Source of the DNA: Candidatus Gastranaerophilales bacterium
GTDB lineage: Bacteria > Cyanobacteriota > Vampirovibrionia > Gastranaerophilales > Gastranaerophilaceae
Assembly (NCBI GenBank): GCA_944323615.1
Contig: CALUTG010000017.1
Coordinates: forward strand, 1 to 32,572
Reading direction: 5' to 3'
Length of the DNA stretch: 32,572 nt
Part shown: positions 25,481-31,782 of the stretch, one piece after another
Numbering within the stretch: the stretch's first letter is position 1
How the letters are laid out: every line of letters begins with the position of its first letter
The notes under the pieces: model-generated
What the model saw: the letters and a program-made list of their open reading frames with translations, nothing else
What the model was told of the DNA's origin: nothing
Databases searched by the model: none
Program-made: the position numbers and the translations under genes

Positions 25481-26749
25481 ATGAATAAACCCGAGTTGTT
25501 AATGCCGGCAGGCAATATAGAAAAATTAAAATATGCAATTAAATACGGAGCGGATGCTGTCTATTTAGGGGTTGTGGATTTCAGTCTGCGTGCAATGCGA
25601 AAAGGGGAACTGATTACCCTTGATAACTTGAAATCCGCAATTGATACTGCCCGTGCAATGGGTGCAAAGAGTTATCTTACGCTTAATATTTTCGCATTTA
25701 ATAACGATATTAAACTATTGGAATTCGCTATGGACAAAATAGTTGAGTCTAATCCGGATGCACTTATTATCAGCGACCCGGGAATAATGCGGCTTGCTAA
25801 AAAATATATGCCGAATACGGATATACATATATCAACTCAGGCAAATATTCTTAACTATGAGGCTGTTCGATTCTGGCAGGATATGGGCGCAACCCGTGCA
25901 ATTCTGGCAAGAGAACTTCCTATTTCTGACGTGGCTGAAATTAAGCGAAGAGTTCCGGATATGGAATTGGAGGTTTTTGTTCACGGTGCGCAGTGTGTAT
26001 CATTCTCCGGAAGATGTCTGTTAAGCGATTATATGACGGACGGAGAAAGAAAAGCTAACTCCGGAAACTGCTCTCAGCCTTGCCGATGGAGCTACAAACT
26101 TGTTGAAGAAACCCGCCCGGGGCAGTATTATGAGATTGAGGAAAATGAGAAAGGTACACATATTTTGAGTACAAAAGATCTCTGTCTTGTAAAACACCTT
26201 AAAGAAATGATTGAAGCGGGAATAGATTCATTTAAGGTTGAAGGCAGAACCAAGAGCCTTTATTATGTTTCAGCTACAGCGAAAGCATACAGGGAAGCGA
26301 TCGATGCGGTTATGCAAAATCCGGAAGCGGATATGCAGCCATACTACAATGAGCTTTTAAAAGTAGGTAACAGAGGTTATACAACCGGTTTCTACCTCGG
26401 AGAAGGCTATCCGAAAGACGGATACAGCTATGATATTTCAAAAGGTCTTGCCGGAGCGGATTTTCTTTGCGAGATTTGGGAAAAAGACGGAGATTGGTAC
26501 AAAATTAAGACCAAAAATAAATTTAATAAAAATGAAGATATTGAAATAATTTCACCTTCAGAAAAATTTATTACTCAGGTAACTGAGATTAAAAATATGA
26601 AAGATGAAGAACTGGAACTTGCTAATACAAACGATGAATTGTGGGTAAAATTCACAAAAGCCCCTGATGAATACAACTATGCGCTTGCAAGAACAGTCGG
26701 AATAAAAGGCGGAGTGGCTGAGTCTCAGGCTTGTGCCTGCCAAGGATAA
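25481..26749 (+). CDS. trhP: U32 peptidase-family tRNA/rRNA hydroxylation protein (TrhP/RlhA type)
   Basis: A 422-aa U32 protein beginning with P-E-L-L-M-P-A-G-N. It has the family signature E-V-F-V-H-G-A-Q-C-V-S-F-S-G-R-C, then further Cys (S-G-N-C-S-Q-P-C-R-W) that make the set thought to hold an iron-sulfur cluster. Well-studied members hydroxylate RNA bases (TrhP for tRNA U34 ho5U, RlhA for 23S rRNA) rather than cut proteins. The single-domain length and K-V-E-G-R-T-K motif fit the TrhP subgroup. The C-terminus ends in C-A-C. Assignment to tRNA rather than rRNA is probable, not certain. Confidence 0.85.
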   Translation: MNKPELLMPAGNIEKLKYAIKYGADAVYLGVVDFSLRAMRKGELITLDNLKSAIDTARAMGAKSYLTLNIFAFNNDIKLLEFAMDKIVESNPDALIISDPGIMRLAKKYMPNTDIHISTQANILNYEAVRFWQDMGATRAILARELPISDVAEIKRRVPDMELEVFVHGAQCVSFSGRCLLSDYMTDGERKANSGNCSQPCRWSYKLVEETRPGQYYEIEENEKGTHILSTKDLCLVKHLKEMIEAGIDSFKVEGRTKSLYYVSATAKAYREAIDAVMQNPEADMQPYYNELLKVGNRGYTTGFYLGEGYPKDGYSYDISKGLAGADFLCEIWEKDGDWYKIKTKNKFNKNEDIEIISPSEKFITQVTEIKNMKDEELELANTNDELWVKFTKAPDEYNYALARTVGIKGGVAESQACACQG

Positions 26750-26765
26750 TTTTGGGGAGAAAGAA

Positions 26766-27239
26766 ATGTTTTTGAAACCGGATTATAACTTAAAAAATAT
26801 ATACGAAATTAATTTTGAAGAGCTTAAAAATCAAGGTATAAAATGTATAATGTTTGATCTTGACAGTACCGTTATGGTCTCAAAATCAGCCGACTTTCTT
26901 CCGGATACGGTAGAATGGTTTAACAAATTTATTAAAGATTTTGAGGTTGCAATAATTTCTAATAATAAAAGCGAAGAATATATTCAAAATGCATCTAAAC
27001 TTGCCCCTTGTCGTGTTATAGGCAAAGCTAACAAACCCAACCCGAAAGTTATGGGTGAATACTTAAAATCAATCGGCATAGAACCTGCTCAAGCCGTAAT
27101 GGTTGGCGACAGGCCTCTTACGGATATTCTTGCAGGAAAGCTTTTAGGCTGCAAAACTATTCTTGTCGGTTCAATAAATCCTAAAGAAAATTTGCCGACA
27201 AAGTTTGTCCGAGCTCTTGAAAGAAGTACCATAAGATAA
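26766..27239 (+). CDS. YqeG-family HAD phosphatase
   Basis: A 157-aa HAD-superfamily protein. ATG 26766 follows GGGGAGAAAG. Motif I is M-F-D-L-D-S-T-V, with both catalytic Asp. Motif II is I-I-S-N-N-K-S, the motif III Lys is in K-P-N-P-K, and motif IV is V-G-D-R-P-L-T-D. There is no cap domain (class IIIA), as in YqeG and the mitochondrial phosphatidylglycerophosphatase Gep4. The bacterial substrate is unsettled, and phosphatidylglycerol phosphate is one option. The start is 16 bases after the trhP stop, so the two are co-transcribed. Confidence 0.9.
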   Translation: MFLKPDYNLKNIYEINFEELKNQGIKCIMFDLDSTVMVSKSADFLPDTVEWFNKFIKDFEVAIISNNKSEEYIQNASKLAPCRVIGKANKPNPKVMGEYLKSIGIEPAQAVMVGDRPLTDILAGKLLGCKTILVGSINPKENLPTKFVRALERSTIR

Positions 27240-27263
27240 GCGTATAATCTATAAATGCGGTAC

Positions 27264-27291
27264 TTGCATGAACTTTTTTTTGTGTTAGCAT
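27264..27291 (+). promoter_or_regulatory. rpsF promoter candidate
   Basis: TTGCAT at 27264-27269, 16-base spacer, TAGCAT at 27286-27291 preceded by TGT. A separate TATAAT lies at 27243-27248 without a clear -35. AAGGAG at 27301-27306 serves the start codon. Confidence 0.45.
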
Positions 27292-27314
27292 GTTTTTCAT
27301 AAGGAGAAATATTT

Positions 27315-27617
27315 ATGAAAAACTATGAATTACTGGCAATTTTCAAGCCAAGTCTTGATTCAGAAGAATTAGACAAAATTGTTGAAAAAATTTCAGATGA
27401 AATTAAGTCATATAAGGGTTCTGTAGTATCTGTAGATAAAATGGGACGCAAAAAATTGGCTTATGATGTACAAGGTTACAGAGACGGTTTCTTTACAACA
27501 ATTGTTCTCTCTATTCCTGGTGAAAAAGTTGTTGATTTTAAAAGAAATCTTAAACTTAGCGAAAATGTTCTTAGATTCATGTTTATGGAAGTTTCTAAGA
27601 AAGCTCAGGCAGTGTAA
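27315..27617 (+). CDS. rpsF: 30S ribosomal protein S6
   Basis: A 100-aa S6 protein. It begins M-K-N-Y-E-L-L-A-I-F-K-P-S, the ferredoxin-like first strand of S6, and has G-R-K-K-L-A-Y and the final F-M-F-M-E-V. S6 pairs with S18 on the platform of the small subunit, and the rpsR gene is in the same cluster with ssb between, the common bacterial order. AAGGAG eight bases upstream supports the start. Confidence 0.95.
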   Translation: MKNYELLAIFKPSLDSEELDKIVEKISDEIKSYKGSVVSVDKMGRKKLAYDVQGYRDGFFTTIVLSIPGEKVVDFKRNLKLSENVLRFMFMEVSKKAQAV

Positions 27618-27638
27618 TAAAAACACTGACACAAGGCA

Positions 27639-27684
27639 GTATTTTGCAAGATAGTTTGGGTCGGTAGTAGTAATTGCAAAATAC
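27639..27684 (+). promoter_or_regulatory. Long-loop hairpin between rpsF and ssb
   Basis: GTATTTTGCAA and TTGCAAAATAC form a perfect 11-bp stem around a 24-base loop. A smaller hairpin, CAGTGT/ACACTG, overlaps the rpsF stop. No T-tract follows, so it is more likely an mRNA stability or regulatory element than a terminator. Confidence 0.5.
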
Positions 27685-27722
27685 GGTGGAGTAGCAATAC
27701 AAATTAGAAAGTGAAGTTAAAA

Positions 27723-28118
27723 ATGTCATTAGCAAAAGCAGTTGTTACCGGTACAGTATTCAGAGCACCTGAAAAACGTTTTACTCAAAATAATGTTCCT
27801 GTATCTTCTTTCGTTCTAAATATAGGCGAAAGAGAAGAAATGTTTATAAGAATTGTTGTTAAACGCGCCGCTCTTGATGAAATTGTTTCAGGTATATCTC
27901 AAGGCGACAGGGTTCTTGTAGAGGGCAGACTTCAAATAACAACTGTTAAAAGCGATAACGGAACAGAAAGAAAAATCTATGAGATTGATGCAAACACTAT
28001 TGAAATGATGGGTGCATCGGCTCCGGTTTCTGTTTCATCATCAAGTAATGATATAGTTAAGTTCTCTCAGGAAGAATTTTCTGACGAGCTTATCGGAGAA
28101 GACGAAATTCCGTTTTAG
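27723..28118 (+). CDS. ssb: Single-stranded DNA-binding protein
   Basis: A 131-aa OB-fold protein for replication and repair. ATG 27723 (M-S-L-A-K-A-V-V-T-G-T-V) is preferred over GTG 27711, because a GAAG lies six bases before it and the family usually starts here. The core is short: F-R-A-P-E-K-R-F-T...V-S-S-F-V-L, V-V-K-R-A-A-L and G-D-R-V-L-V-E-G-R-L. The linker is only about 30 residues and the acidic tip ends D-E-I-P-F, the partner-recruiting tail. The usual aromatic W-x-x-V segment reads I-R-I-V-V, which is less typical. Confidence 0.92.
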   Translation: MSLAKAVVTGTVFRAPEKRFTQNNVPVSSFVLNIGEREEMFIRIVVKRAALDEIVSGISQGDRVLVEGRLQITTVKSDNGTERKIYEIDANTIEMMGASAPVSVSSSSNDIVKFSQEEFSDELIGEDEIPF

Positions 28119-28186
28119 GCCGGTGGCAACGGCTTGTTTTAGGGGCAGACGAACAAGTCTAATATAAACCAAAACGTCTGCCGACC
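28119..28186 (+). promoter_or_regulatory. Structured leader of rpsR with CCG bulge
   Basis: GGCAGACG (28144-28151) pairs with CGTCTGCC (28175-28182). Outside it GG can pair with the CC after CCGA, leaving a CCG-type bulge. CTTGTT (28133-28138) can also pair with AACAAG (28152-28157), which interleaves with the first stem. GCCG/CGGC flanks it at 28119-28133. This resembles an S6:S18-type autoregulatory site. Confidence 0.45.
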
Positions 28187-28220
28187 AAATGTTAAAAAGG
28201 CTAGAAAGGCGAATTATAAA

Positions 28221-28451
28221 ATGGCAAAACAAGATCAAGATCGTAAAAAACGCAAGACCTGCTCATTTTGCGCAGATCACGTTGAATCAATCGATTACAA
28301 AGACGCAGCTAAGTTAAAAAGATATTTAACAGAAGCAGGAAAAATTATTCCTAGACGTGTTACAGGCAATTGTGCTATGCACCAGAGAATGATTGCTAAG
28401 GCTATCAAAAGAGCCAGAGAAGCTGCAATTATTAACTATGTTTTTGACTAA
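28221..28451 (+). CDS. rpsR: 30S ribosomal protein S18
   Basis: A 76-aa S18 protein, the usual size. It has the C-S-F-C pair near the N-terminus (residues 15-18) and the core [26 protein letters not shown], the rRNA-binding part that sits with S6 on the platform. A further Cys at position 51 with the C-x2-C could complete a zinc site. AAAGG lies upstream. A leader with a possible S6:S18 binding site precedes it. Confidence 0.96.
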   Translation: MAKQDQDRKKRKTCSFCADHVESIDYKDAAKLKRYLTEAGKIIPRRVTGNCAMHQRMIAKAIKRAREAAIINYVFD

Positions 28452-28472
28452 TCAAAAGTCAGTATAAGTATT

Positions 28473-28502
28473 ATGGGAATGGCGGGTATCTTCCATTCCC
28501 AT
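28473..28502 (+). terminator. Hairpin after rpsR
   Basis: Perfect 10-bp stem ATGGGAATGG/CCATTCCCAT with a 10-base loop between rpsR and the 62-aa gene. No T-tract follows, so it probably attenuates or protects mRNA rather than ending all transcripts. Confidence 0.5.
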
Positions 28503-28544
28503 GTTCTCTAATGTGAAAGCAATTAATAAGAAAAGGACGAACTT

Positions 28545-28733
28545 ATGGATCACAAAATCACAATCAGATCAGACAGAAAAGACGATTACACCTTTCAGTA
28601 CAAAGGTGAAGACGTTACCTTAAAAGCAGGCAGTATTATAAGTATTGCAGACGGTCTTGCAGAAGTCGTTTTTCCGACGAGCAAAATGAAGATTGTTAAA
28701 AATCTGATTGTTATCAAAGATGATGAAAAATAG
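28545..28733 (+). CDS. Small hypothetical protein downstream of rpsR
   Basis: A 62-aa protein of unknown function at the place where rplI (L9) often follows rpsR. It is not L9. It looks like a compact beta protein, with a charged start (D-H-K-I-T-I-R-S-D-R-K-D-D), F-Q-Y-K-G-E-D-V-T-L-K-A-G and repeated short hydrophobic strands ending K-I-V-K-N-L-I-V-I-K. AAAAGGACG gives a ribosome site, and a strong terminator follows 18 bases after the stop, so it is the last gene of this cluster. RNA or protein binding would suit its size but is not shown. Confidence 0.75.
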   Translation: MDHKITIRSDRKDDYTFQYKGEDVTLKAGSIISIADGLAEVVFPTSKMKIVKNLIVIKDDEK

Positions 28734-28751
28734 TTAATATTATTGATTTAT

Positions 28752-28792
28752 TGCGGGGCGGACAGTCTTTCTGACTGTTTGCCCCGCTTTTT
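28752..28792 (+). terminator. Strong rho-independent terminator
   Basis: A 15-bp stem, GCGGGGCGGACAGTC against GACTGTTTGCCCCGC (two G-U pairs in RNA), loop TTTCT, then six T. It ends the rpsF-ssb-rpsR cluster. Confidence 0.92.
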
Positions 28793-28894
28793 TATAAATA
28801 AACTAGCCACTTATGCTATAGATAAAAATGTGTTATTAAAGTTAAATATAAGTATTAAATCTTTTTCATACTTCCAGCTATTCTTAATTCCAAC

Positions 28895-28916
28895 GAGCCT
28901 AAGGGCTCTTTTTTTT
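28895..28916 (+). terminator. Orphan rho-independent terminator
   Basis: GAGCC-TAAG-GGCTC followed by eight T. It is well formed but has no protein gene upstream after the first terminator. Confidence 0.85.
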
Positions 28917-28938
28917 ATCAATTTTTGTAACAATTTGC

Positions 28939-28966
28939 TTGACTGCAAAGTATGATATAATATTAT
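28939..28966 (+). promoter_or_regulatory. Promoter of the tandem small-protein genes
   Basis: TTGACT at 28939-28944, 16-base spacer, TATTAT at 28961-28966. The downstream 14 bases ATAGAGTATATAAA (28972-28985) recur exactly after the tuf -10 box. A GGGGG ribosome site precedes the first ATG. Confidence 0.55.
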
Positions 28967-28997
28967 ATATTATAGAGTATATAAAGGGGGTATTAAT

Positions 28998-29222
28998 ATG
29001 ATTTCACCAATAAAGGGTATTAGTGAATTTCACACTGTTAAAAATAATTATGCTAAAAAGGCGGTAAAAAAGGTTGTAGATGTGAATACAAATAAACCGA
29101 AAGGTTTGTCTAATACTCCTCTCAGGGCATTGAGTGAGGATGAAAAAAATAGTCTCCAAAGAGCCGCTGGTGCTATATGCGGAATGTCGGTGTTAGGGGT
29201 AACTTTGGGATTATCTTCATAG
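28998..29222 (+). CDS. Small PKGL-motif membrane-type protein 1
   Basis: A 74-aa protein, first of three tandem paralogues. Order: a short lead (M-I-S-P-I-K-G-I-S-E-F-H), a basic segment (Y-A-K-K-A-V-K-K-V-V), the shared motif P-K-G-L-S-N-T-P-L-R-A-L (34-45), an acidic turn (S-E-D-E-K), then a Gly/Ala hydrophobic end (A-A-G-A-I-C-G-M-S-V-L-G-V-T-L-G-L). It is probably inserted in the membrane with a cytoplasmic N-terminus. The strong promoter and GGGGG site suggest high expression. No known family comes to mind. A peptide toxin, a bacteriocin-like precursor or a small membrane adaptor are all possible. Confidence 0.7.
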   Translation: MISPIKGISEFHTVKNNYAKKAVKKVVDVNTNKPKGLSNTPLRALSEDEKNSLQRAAGAICGMSVLGVTLGLSS

Positions 29223-29315
29223 TAATATTCATTCAAACTTTCTTAAAATTTTTATGATAGAAGATTTCTAGAAATATTATGAGAAGTTATTAAGTTAAAA
29301 TTGAAAGGGAAACTA

Positions 29316-29567
29316 ATGATTACAGCAGTTCAAAGTTATACTAATTTTAATGGGCTAAAAAATATAAATGCAGCCAGGTCTCTGAAGAGAACGGTTGTGA
29401 AAAATGCCGCTCCGAAAGGTCTTACGCAATCTCCGTTACGAGCTTTAACAGATAAAGAAAAATCTGATTACTTAAAAATGGCAGCCGGTGCTTTAGTTGG
29501 TACGTCTGCTTTAACCTGTTTAACAGATTTCTGCAACGGATGCTCTATTGGCAGCAATATGATATAA
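29316..29567 (+). CDS. Small PKGL-motif membrane-type protein 2
   Basis: An 83-aa paralogue. ATG 29316 follows AAAGGGA by five bases. Residues 8-13 read Y-T-N-F-N-G, the F-x-G motif. Then come a basic segment (R-S-L-K-R-T-V-V-K), A-P-K-G-L-T-Q-S-P-L-R-A-L (32-44), T-D-K-E-K and the hydrophobic end A-A-G-A-L-V-G-T-S-A-L-T-C-L. Unlike copy 1 it has a Cys-rich tail (C-L-T-D-F-C-N-G-C-S-I-G-S). It lies 93 bases after copy 1 and 12 bases before copy 3. Confidence 0.72.
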   Translation: MITAVQSYTNFNGLKNINAARSLKRTVVKNAAPKGLTQSPLRALTDKEKSDYLKMAAGALVGTSALTCLTDFCNGCSIGSNMI

Positions 29568-29579
29568 TCTGGAGGAAAA

Positions 29580-29852
29580 ATGAAAACAGGGGCAGTTAAT
29601 AGCTATCAAATGCCATTTTATGGTATGAAAGTAAATAATTTGAAGAAAGTTAACAGAAATATTGTAAAAGTTTCTTGTGATAATCATCAAAGACCTAAGG
29701 GATTGACAACAAGCCCTATTAGGCGTGATTTAGATGATTTAGGAGATGAACCTTTTATGCAGGGTGTGTCAAGAGTTTCAGGGGCTGCCTGGTATTCATT
29801 CCTTGCTACTTTAGCCTGTGGCTGTCTCACAGGAATTTTTGAGTCATCATAA
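29580..29852 (+). CDS. Small PKGL-motif membrane-type protein 3
   Basis: A 90-aa paralogue, the most diverged. GGAGG lies upstream, within the 12-base gap from copy 2. V-N-S-Y-Q-M-P-F-Y-G-M-K at the start parallels V-Q-S-Y-T-N-F-N-G-L-K of copy 2. It keeps R-P-K-G-L-T-T-S-P-I-R-R (38-49), an acidic stretch (D-L-D-D-L-G-D-E) and a hydrophobic end with W-Y-S-F-L-A-T-L-A-C-G-C-L. A terminator for this gene lies 60 bases on, inside the convergent protease gene. Confidence 0.7.
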   Translation: MKTGAVNSYQMPFYGMKVNNLKKVNRNIVKVSCDNHQRPKGLTTSPIRRDLDDLGDEPFMQGVSRVSGAAWYSFLATLACGCLTGIFESS

Positions 29853-29888
29853 TTATTATACCAAGGGCGCTATAATACTTGTAAAATG

Positions 29889-30653
29889 TTATATAATATA
29901 GCAATTTAAATTATCTGCAAGATTGAGAATATCTTGCGGATAATTTTTTCCTGCCATTTGACCGGCAAAAAGTTCTGCAGCAAACTCGCTGCCGTCAATA
30001 TAAGAAATTGCTCTTTGAGATACAGTTTCTGCTATTCTTGTATAATCTCCGTATTTTTCAATTTCAGCGGCATTTTTTTGGGGAGTAAACCCCCTGAGAA
30101 ACTGCAGCCAGTGTCCTATTTCATGGAATAATATATGGTAGGGGCTGTCAGAAGAAAATATTCCCTTACTGTATCCTATAACACTTTTTTGCGGTGCGAC
30201 TTTATCCAGATTAGCAGGGAAAATAATAGGGGCCTCCTTTTGAGGATGGTATTTATAAATAGTTGAAAGTCCGCATGTTCCGAAAAATAAAAATGAGGGA
30301 AATAACAAGATATTACTAGGAAGCGGAATATCTTTTTCTTCTATTTTTTTTAATCCGTCATAAAAATACTGAGCCAGGTTTATGTTATTCTTTAATCTTA
30401 TATTTACCCCTTTTTGTTCTAATTTTTTTTCTATATCAAGAACTGTTTGTTCTGTAGAGTAACTTGAATGTTTTATTTTTTTAGAAAGACCCATAAGACA
30501 TTTTTCAAATAAATATTGTTTATTTGTAACCGTTAAACTTGGATTGGGGCATTTCCCAAAACTTATACCTGAATAAAATTTGCTCCTCCTGTCAATTGGG
30601 AGATTGGATGCGGTGCTGCTGTTAAGTATATAAGGTTGAATCTTAATTTCCAT
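29889..30653 (-). CDS. HExxH zinc metalloprotease-like protein
   Basis: A 254-aa protein with a gluzincin-type site: H-I-L-F-H177-E178-I-G-H181, then Glu223 and Glu227 in G-S-E-F-A-A-E about 45 residues later as possible third zinc ligand. The lead to residue 30 ends in G-I-S-F-G-K (F32), the F-x-G motif. There is no Sec signal peptide. ATG 30653 is preferred, since it overlaps the acyltransferase stop by 11 bases (coupled translation). A longer frame to 30707 lies within that gene. The substrate is unknown. It faces the three small genes and is the last gene of a coupled operon. Confidence 0.75.
   Translation of the reverse strand: MEIKIQPYILNSSTASNLPIDRRSKFYSGISFGKCPNPSLTVTNKQYLFEKCLMGLSKKIKHSSYSTEQTVLDIEKKLEQKGVNIRLKNNINLAQYFYDGLKKIEEKDIPLPSNILLFPSFLFFGTCGLSTIYKYHPQKEAPIIFPANLDKVAPQKSVIGYSKGIFSSDSPYHILFHEIGHWLQFLRGFTPQKNAAEIEKYGDYTRIAETVSQRAISYIDGSEFAAELFAGQMAGKNYPQDILNLADNLNCYII
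29911..29949 (+). terminator. Terminator inside the convergent protease gene
   Basis: TTATCTGCAAGAT (29911-29923), loop TGAGAAT, ATCTTGCGGATAA (29931-29943), one G-U pair, then TTTTTT. It acts on the plus strand, ending the small-protein run, while on the minus strand it encodes the last residues of the protease. Confidence 0.7.
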
Positions 30654-31782
30654 CCCACTTTTCCTCAATTGAATAAACGGTATCAACATCTTTTTCTGTT
30701 CCGACATTTTCTATGGATTCGGCCGCAAGCTTTTTGCATGCTGTCAGATTTTCACACAGTATACCGGCTATGTATTCTCTGCTCTTTTTTATGTCAACCG
30801 GAGTATTATTATCTGTTATAATTCTGTATTCTTCATTTATGGCTGGGGTGGTATCTAAGAATTCTACTAATTTAGGATCAGTAAACCTTTTATCTATTGT
30901 ACCGGGAGTAAATAAAACATTATTCCCTTCTTTTTTAAAGTATAAAGGCTCTCCGATATGAATACTTCCAACCTTATTTTTATATGCAAATCCGAGCGGG
31001 ACGACCTTAACCCGATTTTTTTTCTTTACAACTGCCTTAATAATATCGGCAACTCCGGGCTGGAACTTATATTGAGGTTCTAATGTGCTAAAAGCGCACA
31101 TCCTGCCTTCTGGAAATATAAATAAATTGATTTTATCTTCCGCAAGTTCATTTACTAATTTTGATGTAACTTTTCCGTTGTAAATATGATTGGTACAGTG
31201 AATCGCCGCATCTACCCCGACGGCTCCCCATTTTTCTGCCATCAGCTGTTTCTTTTCTCCCGCAGTTTCTATTATGTCTTTATTTAAAATAATTTTAGAG
31301 ATCGGGTGATTTTCACCTTTGTCTTTGTAAAGATATTCTCTCAAAAGCAAAGCATTAAAGAAATTTAACATCTTTGCATCTTCTTTTTGCTTATCATGAT
31401 TCATGATAAAAATGCAGCTTTCGTTAGAATCAGTGATATTTTGCAGTTCATTATTTTCAATGTTTATTTCTACTTCTTTACCTTTAGTAAGCAGTCTTGA
31501 AATATTATATCCAAACAAGGTATGCGCTAGAGAGCCTTCCTTCAAATTTTGTATTAAATTAATATCAATTGGGTCCGGAAGATTTTTGTTTAATAACTTG
31601 TTTTTAAGGGTCGTATATTTCAATGAAATGTTGATAAGAAAATCAGACAGTTTGTTAGTCAAAATCCGCCCTTTTTGTTCAAGTTGTATTGTTTTTTTCT
31701 CGGTATATTTATAGAAATTTTCCGGCATAGAAGCCTTGAAGTTTAGATAGGAAGCACGATGCCCAATTTTATTGATTTTCAT
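30643..31782 (-). CDS. PlsC-like acyltransferase
   Basis: A 379-aa protein resembling glycerolipid 1-acyl-3-phosphate acyltransferases. Motif I reads F-I-M-N-H129-D-K-Q-K-E-D, where the second residue of the usual H-x4-D is replaced by Glu or shifted by one. Motif II is G-A-V-G-V-D, motif III F-I-F-P-E-G-R (213-217), and motif IV V-V-P-L-G-F. Residues 13-17 read L-N-F-K-A, the F-x-A motif. No membrane helix is strong. It may acylate a lipid or peptide. It overlaps the small gene before it by 14 bases and the protease after it by 11, so the three are co-translated. Confidence 0.8.
   Translation of the reverse strand: MKINKIGHRASYLNFKASMPENFYKYTEKKTIQLEQKGRILTNKLSDFLINISLKYTTLKNKLLNKNLPDPIDINLIQNLKEGSLAHTLFGYNISRLLTKGKEVEINIENNELQNITDSNESCIFIMNHDKQKEDAKMLNFFNALLLREYLYKDKGENHPISKIILNKDIIETAGEKKQLMAEKWGAVGVDAAIHCTNHIYNGKVTSKLVNELAEDKINLFIFPEGRMCAFSTLEPQYKFQPGVADIIKAVVKKKNRVKVVPLGFAYKNKVGSIHIGEPLYFKKEGNNVLFTPGTIDKRFTDPKLVEFLDTTPAINEEYRIITDNNTPVDIKKSREYIAGILCENLTACKKLAAESIENVGTEKDVDTVYSIEEKWDGN

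Larger units (their letters stand above)
28793..28997 (+). other. Intergenic region with possible small RNA and promoter
   Basis: Between the cluster terminator and the first tandem small gene there is a second terminator (28895-28916) with no gene of its own. A short RNA of up to about 110 bases could end there, with a TATAGAT box near 28818 as a poor promoter. Downstream lies the promoter of the small-gene run. Confidence 0.35.
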
